This document shows, one piece after another, positions 48,027 to 59,155 of a DNA stretch of 64,000 nucleotides (position 1 is its first letter; each line of letters begins with the position of its first letter). Origin of the DNA: Diphasiastrum complanatum (taxonomy: Eukaryota; Streptophyta; Lycopodiopsida; Lycopodiales; Lycopodiaceae); assembly GCA_029204225.1 (NCBI GenBank), contig CM055095.1, positions 74,389,501 to 74,453,500 on the forward strand, written 5' to 3'. The notes beneath the pieces are model-generated. The model did no database searches and was not told the origin of the DNA. It was given only the letters and a program-made list of their open reading frames with translations. The position numbers and the translations under genes were made by a program.

Positions 48027-48461
48027 ATCCTTCCCTCTTCTGGCAAGTCATCGGTCCTCGATGACAAATCCTGGGTAAGACTTCTACAAACACTGTTGCA
48101 TCTCCCAGGTAGCATCAGACAATGGATGCTCTTTCCAAGCCACTAGATACTCTCGGAGAAGACGATTCCTCAATCGTCGCTCTCTCCGATCTAGGACTCT
48201 ATCTGGCCCATAATCTGTAGTGCCTTTCTCCTCCTGAGAAACTAGACCTTCTACTAGATCATCGCCATCGTGCAAACATCGCTTGAGTTTGCTAACATGA
48301 AACACTGGATGCACCCTGCATCCCACAGGTAGCTGTAGCTTATAAGCCACACCACTAACCTTCTTGATAAGCAACCATGGTCCACAAAACCAGGAGATAT
48401 CTTGGCACACCTTCCTGTGCGTAGCACCTTCGACTTCGGAGGGACTAGTAAATATACCCAA
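48027..48461 (-). pseudogene. Chromovirus integrase C-terminus with chromodomain (element X)
   Basis: The minus-strand frame reads IKKVSGVAYKLQLPVGCRVH and PVFHVSKLKRCLHDG, the GPY/F module. DRVLDRRERRLRNRLLREYL then VAWKEHPLSDATWE form a chromodomain. A TAG follows MQQCL, then the frame continues KSYPGFVIEDR. The right end at 48461 is cut by insertion of element 3. This is a different family from elements 2-5, closer to element 1 by its LTR start. Confidence 0.85.
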
Positions 48462-48903
48462 AGTTATGGACTCGGCTCATTAAATTCTCCGCGTCCATTT
48501 ACATTTACTTTACTTTATGCATAAGCAGGCCTTGGGCCCTTTTTTATTCATTAGTGACACTTAGACTATATGGTTGGCCTTTGGCCTTATTATTCATTAT
48601 TAGGCCATTTGGACATATTACTGGAGAGTGGGGGCCTTCTAGGAGGGCGCACTATTTTCCCTCCCAGTTAGGCCCTAGCCACCGGAAGCTTCCTTTTAGG
48701 GCTTCCTCTTGGCTATAAGTAGGGAAATTGTGTCATTTGTTATTCAGCTGATGATATTGATCTCTCTCTTTAGTCTCCTTAATCTCTCTCTTTCTTGCTT
48801 CTAGGGTTAAGTCTTGCTTATGTGCTGCTTTCATAGCTTAAGTCTTGCTTATGTGATGCTTTCATAGCTTAGCTCTAGATCAGCTGTGGCTCTATTCGTA
48901 ACT
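48462..48903 (+). repeat. Element 3 5' LTR
   Basis: 442 bp, from AGTTATGGACTCGG to ATTCGTAACT, followed directly by the primer site TGGTATCAGAG at 48904-48914. Confidence 0.93.
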
Positions 48904-49179
48904 TGGTATCAGAGTGGTTGCTGAATTTCAGATCTGATTTTCTGATTGGGTGCCCATTTTCCTTGTTTATTTTTCTCTCTTTGCTGAGGGCTTTCGTCTC
49001 TTTGCTTCAACAACATTCAGCACAGTTTGGAGGAGGACCAGCTCCTATCAAAGCATTTTCCTTGGCAGAGCTTTAGCAGATAGTTAGCGGAAGTACTTCC
49101 GCTAAATTTGGCGGCCGAATTTTTGTTTTTTTTTTGGGCAAATTATTTCCGGCGCCCAAGTTCCAACCCTCTATCACCC

Positions 49180-49460
49180 ATTTCCAGCTTGTTTGCAGGC
49201 TCTCCAGCGCCCAATTCCCTCATCTCTTTCGTCCGTTACTCCTTCCATTTTCAGCCCTCTTTTCACTTTTGTTTGCAGGCTGTCCAGCCGCTTCATACTT
49301 GTCACTTTCGTCCGTTTTTGTCTCCGTTTGCAGCCATTTTTCACGCCTTGTTTGCAGGCTGTCCATCGCCCATCCTCAACCAAATTTCACGAAATTCCGA
49401 CTCCGTTTGATACTCCAATTTGTCACTTGCCTCCTGGCTGTCCAGCACTTTTTTACAGCC
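49180..49460 (+). repeat. Element 3 leader repeats
   Basis: Four imperfect copies of (G)GCT(G/C)TCCAGC or GGCTGTCCATCGCCC with gtttgcag before and ctttcgtc after some of them, spaced about 70-100 bp. Confidence 0.8.
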
Positions 49461-49594
49461 TTCATTTTCACTTTTTTGCATTTGCTGATTGCTGTCCTTT
49501 CTTAGTTGTGATAATAGTGGTTTTAATAGACTAAATTGGGGTGACGACAAGAGTCCGCTCTCTCAAGTTTTCGTCTATTCCTTCCACTATCATT

Positions 49595-51004
49595 ATGGCA
49601 CATTCACCTACCCCGAGTTAGACTACTCAAGAAACCTTATCCGATCAGTTTCGTCGCATGGATGAGACCCTTTCTGGCCTCGTTCTTCGCTTCGATACCG
49701 TTATGATCGGCTTTGCTACTATGCAGTCACAGATTGATTCTTTACAGCCTTGTGGTCCTGGTAAAGCTCCTGTTTTTCCTTCATTTGGGACTCCCCCTCC
49801 ATTTGGATTTCCATCTTCCTCTGCTAGTCAGCCTGGTGGTGGACTGTTCATTCCACCTAACCCATCTCCTGGTTTCTTTTCACGTCCCCCACTTCCTGAG
49901 CCACACTTTGCTCGAGACTTTCGTGATAGGGTACAACTTGCTACATATTCCGGTTCCTCTGACGGGAACTTATTAGAGAATTGGTTTGCTAAGCTTGACA
50001 CATATTTTCAGATCTACCCTAAGACTGATCCTCAGAAGATCCAGTTGGCTGCTTTACATTTAGATGGATGCGCCGCCACGTGGTGGCGAGTTTATAGAGC
50101 TGATCCTGATCGGGAAGGGCTCCATTTATGGCATACTTTTCGCCGTGACCTCCGTCATGCTATGATTGACCCTTAGTGGCTCGACCGCCAACGTGATACA
50201 TTTCGTAGTCTCACTCAGACCAATGATCTTGCTTCTTATACAAATCAGTTTATGGAGCTTTCTTATCTTTTCACAGATCTACAGCCCACTGAGCTTATTT
50301 CTCGTTACATTGCTGGGCTTCGTGGTGCTTTACGTTATGATGTTTCTTCCTTCCGTCCTCCCACACTTGTTGAGGCGATGTCTCTTGCCAGTACTTTACA
50401 GCATAAGTACTCTGACACTCTTCCTTCCCGCTTCTCCCGACCCCATCCTTCTGCTTCATCTTTTCCCGCTGCGTCCACCCCTACACCTGCCCCTTCTGTT
50501 CCAGCTCTCTCCATTGTCCCTTTGTCTCCTCGTCCTCCGACTCCTCGACCTGCTTTTGTCCGACGTTACACGTCTGCAGAGTTCGCTGACCTTCAGCAGC
50601 AGCGTCTTTGCTTTCGTTGTAAGAGTCCTGACCATTTTGCCCGTGATTGCCGTCAGCCTCTCCCTGCTACTACTGCTGTTTTTTACCATGAGGGCACTAC
50701 TCCAGATGATTCCGATATCTACATTCATATTTCTGATGAGCCTGACCTATCCTCTGAGCCTTCCACTGATTTACTTCCTGCTACTTGCCATGCTCAGCTT
50801 GCCTATGCTACTTGGACAGGGCGTCCTGGTCCTCGCTCCATTCGGTTACGTGTACGTATTACAGGTCGTGAGTATATTGCTTTAGTTGATACTGGCAACA
50901 CTTATTCTTTTATTAGCAGTTATATCACTAGTCGGATACGTGCTTCACCTGTTCCTGCTTCACAGCCTCTCACAGTTGAGGCAGTCTTCTTCATGGATGA
51001 CTAG
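49595..51004 (+). pseudogene. gag: Element 3 gag and protease start
   Basis: ATG 49595 (MAHSPTPS) is followed by an in-frame TAG where element 5 has Glu, then SDQFRRMDETL and a Pro/Gly-rich stretch. The capsid domain follows (YSGSSDGNLLENWFAKLDTY, LDGCAATWWRVYRADPDREG). A second TAG at 50174 replaces the Gln of MIDPQWLDRQ. The zinc knuckle is CFRCKSPDHFARDC, and the protease start is ALVDTGNTYSFISSYI. The frame then runs into foreign sequence and stops. Two nonsense changes make it inactive. Confidence 0.9.
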
Positions 51005-52256
51005 TAACTGCAAGCATATCAATGTGTTCGCTATTTGGAGTAGATCAATGTATCGTGTACTCTTTGGATAACCTTGTGATTGAGTATATTTTAGTACTGG
51101 ATGAGTGTTGGGATTTGGTGAGCAAATGGACCATGAACGGTATCGTTTAGTTTGGGCTTCATACCAAAAATGAAAGGTTAACACCTTTTGGAACAAAAAA
51201 TTGCACCAATCAAGGCATGCTATAGCTGACTAGAAAGAAGCAACTAAGGGCTTTAGGATATCTGCATGTTAAGAGCAAAGCCCTATCGTAGAGATTTTCA
51301 AAGTACAATGTTGAGAAAATAAGTATTTTGGAACTTGAAAGGCAAAAGCATGGCTATCATACAAATTTGTTGTTTCCAAAGATGGTAGTGTATTTTGGGA
51401 GCTTGGACTAGGGCAACAAATCTTCCTATGCGACTATCTCTTGTATGATCTTGCGTGGAGAACATCCTATTCTCTTTGATCATGGAGCTTGGCCCTTTGT
51501 ACAGTTGGGAGAAGATGATTATTGCGGCTCTTGTTTTTTTCTCCTTCTTCCAGCTGTATAATTCCTATGCTAGTTGTTTGCCTTGTAGTGTCTGTCATAG
51601 TGCCATTGAACTGCGGTTCAAACCAACAAACCGTTCAAAATTGGTTCAAACTGTTTTTGCCCAAAGAAAAAAAAACCAAAAACAAACGGTTCGAACCGGC
51701 TGCCGATTCAAATCCAGCTAGCCGATTCGAATCGGATCGAATCGGCCGATTCGAATCGGCTTGCAACTATGGTGTTTGTAGGGTGTAGGCAAGAGGACTT
51801 TCGTCCTCCCCTGTGAAGTTCCAACAATCTACATGTAGGCTTGTAGGTTTGCTTTTGTTGATTCAATTTGAAGATTTTCTATTCCTAAGGATCGTGCCTT
51901 TGTTAAGGTGTTGAATGTAGTGTGCATCTTTATTGCCGAATGTTTTGAGCAATCAGATTGCCATTGTAGCTTACATTGTTCCATCTCTCTTTCATAGGAG
52001 CATTGCATGTTGATCTTGTCATTCACATTAAGCAACTATGCTAAGTGATTCCTTTATTTAATGCTTGCTACAGATGAAAGATGCTAGTTGAGGCTTAGAG
52101 CCAAGGATCGTCCTCCTATGAATGTAATGTGGTGGAGAGTGAGTTGTATGTGCAAAGGTTCTTGAATGGGTTACCACACTCAAATGTATTGTGATGGGTA
52201 TGTCTACATCATTTCCATGTCTTTCCTTCTCACAAATGCATTATGATGGGTTTCCC
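51005..52256. other. Sequence between elements 3 and 4
   Basis: No supported gene. It contains TTCGAA-rich cluster 3 at 51605-51765. It ends against the LTR of element 4. Confidence 0.5.
51605..51765. repeat. TTCGAA-rich cluster 3
   Basis: Three TTCGAA cores (ggttcgaaccgg, gattcgaatcgg twice) plus ggttcaaac variants. A gggtgt(a/t)ggc sequence follows, as it does after cluster 2. Confidence 0.75.
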
Positions 52257-52645
52257 AGTTATGGACTCGGCTCATTACATTCGCCGCGTCCATTTAATTT
52301 ACTTTACTTTATGCATAAGCAGGCCTTGGGCCCTTTTTTTTTCATTAGTGACACTTAGACTATATGGTTGGCCTTTGGCCTTATTATTCATTATTAGGCC
52401 ATTTGGACATATTACTGGAGAGTGGGGGCCTTCTTGGAGCACACACTATTTTCCCTCCCAGTTAGGCCCTAGCCACCGGAAGCTTCCTTTTAGGGCTTCC
52501 TATTGGCTATAAGTAGGGAAACTGTGTCATTTGTTATTCAACTGATGATATTGATCTCTCTCTTTCCTGCTTTCTAGGGTTAAGTCTTGCTTATGTGATG
52601 CTTTCATAGCTTAGCTCTAGATCGGCTGTGGCTCTATTCGTAACT
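52257..52645 (+). repeat. Element 4 5' LTR
   Basis: 389 bp, AGTTATGGAC to ATTCGTAACT. It lacks part of the 3' region present in element 3. Confidence 0.92.
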
Positions 52646-52679
52646 TGATATCAGAGCACTTTCCTGTGCACAACTTTTT

Positions 52680-53420
52680 CAGATTTAGTCGAGGCTGTCC
52701 AGCGCCCTACTAACCCATCACGCTTTGATTTTTTCATCAGATTTCCATCGTTTTTCAGATTTAGTAGAGGCTGTCCAGCGCCCTACTAACCCATTACTTT
52801 CGTCGATTTTTTTGTCAGATTTCCATCGTTTTTCCAGATTTGGTAGAAGCTGGCTAGCGCCCTACTACCTTGTCACTTTCGTCGATTTTCTCCACCGATT
52901 TGCTGCCCATTTCGTGGCTTGATTGGAGGCTGTCCAATGTCCTACTTCATCACCATTTTCAGCGGTTTTCTCCATTTTTTTGTTTTCAGGTTATGTGCGG
53001 GTTTGGCTAGCTACTGCCCAGCGCCCTACTACCTTGTCATCTTCGATGGATTTCTCCACCGATTTGCTGTCCATTTTGCTGATTGTTTGGAGGCTGTTCA
53101 GCGCTCTACTTCATCACCATTTTCAGCGGTTTTTCCATCATGTTGCAGGACATTTGTGGATCTTACTAGCTGCTGCCCAGCACCCATTTTCAGCTTGGAT
53201 CTTCAGCTCTCTCTCTCTCTTTAGCCTCCTATCCAAAAATCACCCAATTTCGTAATCGTTTGCTATTCCAAATTGCCAAAATCTTGCAGCCTGTTCATCG
53301 CTGCCCCAGCCCTTCCGACTTCTCACTTTCGCCTATTATTTTATCTGTTTCTAGCCATCTTTCACAGTTTATTAAAAGGCTCTCCAGCGCCCATCCTCAA
53401 CCACATTTCACGGAATTCCG
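52680..53420 (+). repeat. Element 4 leader tandem repeats
   Basis: At least seven imperfect units of about 65-120 bp. Their core is gaggctgtccagcgccctac or a variant (52690, 52769, 52846, 52925, 53011, 53090 and 53172 region), with cactttcgtcgatttt/caccgatttgct segments between. Confidence 0.88.
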
Positions 53421-53613
53421 ACTCCGTTTGATATTCCAATTTGACGTCTCCCTCCTGGCTTTCCAGCGCATTTTTACAGCCTTCATTTTCACTTTTTCCA
53501 TTTGCTGATTTCTGCCCTTTCTTAGTTGTGATAATATTGGTTTTAATAGACTAATTTGGGGTGACGACAAGAGTCCGCTCTCTCAAGTTTTCGTCTATTC
53601 CTTCCACTATCAT

Positions 53614-54591
53614 TATAGCACATTCACCTACCCCGAGTGAAACTATTCAGGAAAACTTATCCGATCAGTTTCGACGCATGGATGAAACCCTTTCGGCCTC
53701 GTTCTTCGCTTTGATACAGTTATGACCGGCTTTCCTACTATGCAGTCACATATTGATTCTTTACAGCCTCATGGTCCCGGAAAAGCTCCCGTCTTTCCTT
53801 CATTTGGGACTCCCCCTCCATTTGGATTTCCATCTTCTTTTGCTAGTCAGCCTGGTGATGGACTGTTCGTTCCACCTAACCCACTCCAAGTTTCTTTCCA
53901 CGTCCCCCAGTTCCTGAGCCACACTTTGCTCGAGACTTTTGTGGTAGGGTACAGCTTGCTACCTATTCCGGTTCCTCTGACGAGAACTTATTAGAGAATT
54001 GGTTTGCTAAGCTTGACACATATCTACAGATCTACCCTAAGACTGATCCTCAGAAGATCCAGTTGGTTGCTTTACACTTAGATGGACGCGCCGCCACGTG
54101 GTGGCAAGTTTATCGAGCTGATCCTGACCAGGAAGGGCTCCATATATGGCATACCTTTCGCTGTGACCTCCGTCATGCTATGATTGATTCTCAGTGGCTC
54201 GACCGCCAACGTGATACATTCCGTAGTCTCACTCAGACCAGTGACCTTGCTTTTTATACAGAGCAATTTATGGAGCTTTCTTATCTTTTCACAGATCTAC
54301 CGCCCATTGATCTTATTTCTCGTTACATTGCTGGGCTTCGTTGTGCCTTACGTTACGATGTTTCTTCCTTCCGTCCTCCCCCACTTGTTGAGGCGACGTC
54401 TCTTGCCAGTACTTTACAGCACAAGTACTCTGACACCCTTCCTTCCCGCTTCTCCCGACCCCGTCCTTCTGCTTTCTTTTCCCGCTATGTCCACCCCTAC
54501 AGCTGCCCCTTCAGTTCCAGTTCCTTGCATTGCGGACCCTCGACCTGCTTTTGTCCGACGTTACACGTCTGCAGAGTTCGCTGACTTTTAG
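53614..54591 (+). pseudogene. gag: Element 4 gag
   Basis: The start codon is ATA where relatives have ATG (then AHSPTPSET). Frameshifts occur near 53693 and 53886. The capsid domain is clear: YSGSSDENLLENWFAKLDTY and LDGRAATWWQVYRADPDQEG. The Pro-rich part and the PAFVRRYTSAEFADF block end at a TAG (54589) at the position of a Gln in relatives. The zinc knuckle that should follow is replaced by an unrelated open segment. Confidence 0.88.
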
Positions 54592-55113
54592 GATCCTATA
54601 TCACACAGTTTGAGCGAGTTGCCTGATTTACTTGAGATAGTTATTGATCTACCTGAGCTCGTCATTGTATCCCATAGTGGGTCAGAGTCACATATACAGG
54701 TTCCTACTGATGCTGATTCACGTATACAGGTTGCGGCTGATATGGTCCTTGATACTGACATAGCATGCTATGATCCTATTGATGATGTTGTTCCATGCTT
54801 TGATATTGTTGTTGAGTACTTTGATGCTACTCGTGTTCCTGAGCGCCATGCTATAGATGTTGTCGCCTATGCTCCTTATTTCGAGATTATTCATGGGTCT
54901 ACGGTTTCAGATGCTTTGGCTACTCCAGTAGATCTCCATATGGCATACGGTTATACATTTCATGATGGTCCTATTGTATACTCACCAGCTGATTTTGTTG
55001 ATACCCATCTAGATGAGTATGCGGTTCTTCTAGATGCATATTTAGGCCAGAACTTATCGGTTGATGCTTCTGTTAATATGCCTACTTGTTCCATTTGTGG
55101 ATCATATTATTCT
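54592..55113 (+). CDS. Unknown open segment 1 captured in element 4
   Basis: About 174 codons stay open in the same frame as gag, separated from it by one TAG. It replaces the zinc-knuckle and linker region of relatives. The protein is acidic and rich in Asp, Val and Tyr (PDLLEIVIDLPELVIVSHSG, DIACYDPIDDVVPCFDIVVE, APYFEIIHGSTVSDALATPV, VDTHLDEYAVLLDAYLG). Family GREYIALVDTG protease sequence resumes at about 55116 in another frame. I recognise no known domain. It could be a captured gene piece or diverged spacer. Confidence 0.45.
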
Positions 55114-55480
55114 AGATGCGGGGCGAGAGTATATTGCTTTAGTGGATACAGGCAGTACACATTCATTTATTAGCAGTTACATTTCCACCAGGATTCGTGC
55201 TACACCTGTTCCTGCTTCCCAGCCTCTCAGTGTTGAGGTTGCTCGTTCCCATTCTTTTCCCAGTTCTCAGATGATTCATGGCTTAGATTATCGCATTGGT
55301 GATTTTTCTGGTCAGGCATATTTCTAAATCATTTCTCTGAAGCACTATGACATTTCTGGTGCAGCCTGGTTCTCTTCACTTGGTACTATTGTTGTGGATC
55401 TCTCTCAGTAGACACTTTCCTTTACTCATGCTGGTCAGCATCATTCACTTGCTGGTATTGATTCCCAAGGTGACTATCAG
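55114..55480 (+). pseudogene. Element 4 protease
   Basis: It reads GREYIALVDTGSTHSFISSY, SHSFPSSQMIHGLDYRIGDF, then with stops AWFSSLGTIVVDLSQ and HHSLAGIDSQGDYQ. Here the codon that is TAG in elements 2 and 5 is CAG (Gln). A TAG occurs after VVDLSQ. The frame breaks at the insertion site of element 5 and resumes at 61707. Confidence 0.85.
55476..55480 (+). repeat. Target-site duplication of element 5, left (CTATC)
   Basis: CTATC before the LTR. CTATT follows the right LTR at 61702-61706, one transition different. Keeping one copy restores DYQ|LVTGKQF of element 4. Confidence 0.85.
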
Positions 55481-55927
55481 TTACGAATAGAGCCACAACT
55501 GATCTAGAGCTAAGCTATGAAAGCATCACATAAGCAAGACTTAAGCTATGAAAGCAGCATATAAGCAAGACTTAACCCTAGAAAGCAGGAAAGAGAGAGA
55601 TTAAGGAGGCTAAAGAGAGAGATCAATATCATCAGCTGAATGACAAATGACACAGTTTCCCTACTTATAGCCAAGAGGAAGCCCTAAAAGGAAGCTTCCA
55701 GTGGCTAGGGACCAACTGGGAGGGATAATAGTGCGCCCTCCAAGAAGGCCCCCACTCTCCAGTAATATGTCCAAATGGCCTAATAATGAATAATAAGGCC
55801 AAAGGCCAACCATATAGTCTGAATGTCACTAATGAATAAAAAAGGGCCCAAGGCCTGCTTATGCATAAAGTAAAGTAACTGTAAATGTAAATGGACGCGG
55901 CGAATGTAAGGAGTCGAGTCCATAACT
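55481..55927 (-). repeat. Element 5 3' LTR (left)
   Basis: 447 bp. The minus strand begins AGTTATGGACTCG and ends ATTCGTAACT. A short purine tract (CGGGAAG) precedes it. Confidence 0.93.
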
Positions 55928-55974
55928 CTTCCCGACACAAAAAAAAGAACCAACTGCCGAAAAGATAACTGGAT

Positions 55975-58873
55975 CAAGTAGCAGCAAGCCCTGGTGCATC
56001 AACAGCTAGAGGAACATCTGATGTAGAGGAATCAACAAGTGCAGCAAGAGCACGAGCCTGATCTGCAAGTAATGGTGTATGATAAAAGACATCAATAGGC
56101 TCCCATGTGGCCTCCTCAATAGGACGACCATCCCACTGGACCAAAAACTGAATCTGCCGGCGGCGTCGGCTATGGTATAGACGGACCTGTAATATAGCAG
56201 CAGGTAAAAATGGAAATAACTCTGGAGCAGTAGGAAACTTAGCATCACAAGGAGCGTCATCCTCAATAGCAGCACGTAATAAACTGACATGGAATACATC
56301 ACAGGCGCGTGTGGAAGCAGGAAGCTGTAAGCGATATGTAACTGGACTAAGAACCTCCACAATGCGATAAGGCCCATAATAACGTGGTGCAAGCTTCTCA
56401 GTAGAAGATGGCCTTGGACAAAATGATGACGTGCAAACCGTAAGCGTAGATAAACCATATCTCCAAGCTGAAACTCAACATGGCGGCGGTGACGATCAAC
56501 TGAGGTCTGGTAACGCTGCTGAACATGCTGTAAATGAGAACTGGCCCGGGTAATAAGCTCTCGAGCACCTGATAGAAAAGATGCAAGTGTAACAGGTGTA
56601 TCCTCAGGAGGAAGAGGAATGCCAGGTAAAAGAGGTGCATAGCCATGAGATAATAAAAATGGTGAGACACATGTGCTAGTACTAACAGAGCTATTATAGC
56701 TATACTCTGCTAAACATAAATGCTTGTCCTAATCCTTCCCTGAAGGAGTAACAAAATGGCGTAAATAATCCTCAAGGATCCTGTTAAGGACCTCAGACTG
56801 CCCATCAGAAGTAGAATGATAAGCAGAACCCATAAAAAGCTGAACATCCAAAATACGCATAAGCTCTGTCCAGAATATAGATGTAAACTTACTATCCCGA
56901 TCAGAAAGGATAGTACGAGGAAATCCATGCAGGCGGAAAATCTCTGATAGGAACAAACGGGCACACTGCTCTACTGTGATAGTACTGCGAACTGGGATAA
57001 AATGTGCCTGTTTCGAGAACCTGTCAACTACCACCATACATGAATCGTGACCACGCTGGGTATGGGGAAGGCCAAGGATAAAGTCCATAGATATATCAGT
57101 CCACTGGCGATGAGGAATAGGACAACTCTGGAGCAAACCAGTAGATTTAGCACGGGAGTACTTATTACGAAGACAAAAAGGGCAGGTACGAATAAGTACA
57201 GCAAGCTCAGATCGAAGAGAGGGCCAATAGAAATGGTCTTTGAGACGAGCATAAGACTTCTGAAAACCAAAGTGACCCCCAACAGGAGAGGAATGAGCAT
57301 CCGACAACAACTAGGAACGGATACCCAAAGAACTAGGGATACAAAGAGAATCATAATGATAAAGACGATTGTCAATAATGGAGTAAACCTGATGAGGACT
57401 GGACGAAACAGGTGGGGCAGAACTATAAACATCACGAAAATCAGAACATGTAAGGTATGCTGCAGGTAGGGCATCAAACCATGGAGGAATAGTAGAAACG
57501 AGTGTATTTAACAAAGCTGGAAGACGAGATAATGCATCAGCAGAAGTGTTAGCACGACCAAGACGATACAATATGGAGAAATTAAAAGACTGTAAAAACT
57601 GCAACCAACGAATTTAACGATCACTAAGGTCACGTTGAGAAAACAGATAACGTAAAGACTGGTGATCAGTAATAATGTCAAATGGGACTCGATACAGATA
57701 ATGACGCCACTTCTTAAGAGCATAGATAATAGCAAGAAGCTCTTTCTCATGCACAGAATAACGTTGCTCATAAGAGCGAAGACGACGCGACTCATAAGCA
57801 ACAATACATTGTGACTGGCGAAGTAAAGCACCCAAACCAACATTACTAGCATCAGTCTCAACAAGAAACTTCTGATCAAACTGTGGTAAACACATAACGG
57901 TAGCATCAACAACAGCACGACGAAGAGTATCAAACGCTGTCTGACAATCAAGAGTCCAAAGAAAAGTACTAGACTTCTTCAAAAGTGCATGAAGAGGAGC
58001 TGCGATAGTGGCAAAATGAGGAACTGGACGACGAAGGTGAGTAGGTATAGGCCAATTCTGGATGGCCTGAACCTTATGAGGGTCCAGACGAATGTGACCA
58101 TTACAAATAAGAAAACCAAGAAACTCGATCTCAGAAACAGCAAAAGAACATTTAGACAACTTAGCAAATAACTGGTGGTGTACAAGTAACTGAAAGACAG
58201 AGGAAAGATGGGCAACATGCTCAGCAAGAGACTGACTAAAAATAAGAATATCATCAAAATAAACCAAGACACAATGACCAAGAAGCGGACGCAAGACGTT
58301 ATTCATCACATTCTGGAATGTAGGAGGGCCATTAGTAACACCAAAAGGAAGCACACGAAATTCATATAAATCAAGATGAGTACGGAAAGCAGTCTTATGT
58401 TCGTCAGAAGGGTGCATCCTGATTTGGTAATATCCAGAACGAAGGTCTATCTTGGAAAAGATTTTAGAGGTACCGAGCTGGTCAAAGAGATCATCCATGT
58501 GTGGAATAGGGTACTGATTACGAATAGTCAACTTATTTAAAGCACAGTAATCATTACAAAGGCGTTTGGTACCATCTTTCTTATTAATAAGGAGAACAGG
58601 AGCACCAAAAGGGTTGTGACTAGGAACAATGAGACCCTGATCTAACAAGGCAGTAATATGGAGCTCAAGCTCATCACGCTCAGATCGAGACATACGATAA
58701 GGGGGACGGGAAGGAGGAGCAGAACTAGGACGCAAATCAATATGATGGTTCACGTCACGTAATGGTGGTAGCGTCGTAGGTTCTGAAAAGACAAAAGCAT
58801 ACTGATGTAATAAGTCAAAAATCACTTGAGGAACAGCTGCTGGTGTAGAAACTGGAGGAACTGGTACTGCCCG
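55975..58873 (-). pseudogene. pol: Element 5 pol (RT, RNase H, integrase, chromodomain)
   Basis: Reverse transcriptase shows [31 protein letters not shown] and the catalytic YFDD near 58255. RNase H has FLVETDASNVGLGALL, DHQSLRYL and ADALSRLP. The integrase zinc domain reads HFGFQKSYARLKDHFYWPSL and CPFCLRNK. The DDE core has [22 protein letters not shown] and the Glu in SDGQSEVLNRI. The GDMVYLRLRF module, GPY-type region and FLVQWDGRPIEEATWEP end follow. DYRALN is DYCALN. Stops at 57611 (TAA for Gln), 57308 (TAG for Gln) and 56726 (TAG for Trp) and a frameshift near 56418 inactivate it. Confidence 0.93.
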
Positions 58874-59155
58874 CTAAACACATAATAAGGCAGCACAATG
58901 AGCCTTCGGCAGGCTGCGAATAAACTGCTTCCCAGTAATCAACTGGAAGTCTCCCTGAGAATCAATGCCAACAAGTGAGTGTGTAACTGCATCATGTACA
59001 AATGTCAATGTCTACTGTATCAAGTCCAGTGTAACGGCTCCAAGAGATGCAAACCAATCAGCACCAAGGATAAGATCATAACGCTCCATAGGGATAATGT
59101 AAAGATCTGCCTGTCCAGAGAAATCTCCAATGTGGTATGGTAAACGCTGAAACAT

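Larger units (their letters stand above)
48462..51004 (+). mobile_element. Element 3: truncated chromovirus (LTR, leader, gag)
   Basis: A plus-strand copy of the AGTTA/TAACT family: LTR 48462-48903, primer site at 48904, leader with GGCTGTCCA repeats, and gag to the beginning of protease. It ends abruptly at about 51000, within protease (LTVEA), after which unrelated sequence follows. No 3' LTR of its own is present. Confidence 0.9.

Noticed and set aside
50166-50885. 239-codon Leu/Ser-rich ORF that looks like a membrane protein (also 59284-59988 in element 5)
   Set aside because: It is a shifted frame of gag; T-rich codons read as Leu, Phe and Val. The gag frame has the recognisable domains.
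54078-54266. Antisense ORF in element 4 gag
   Set aside because: It is a shadow of gag with no similarity of its own.
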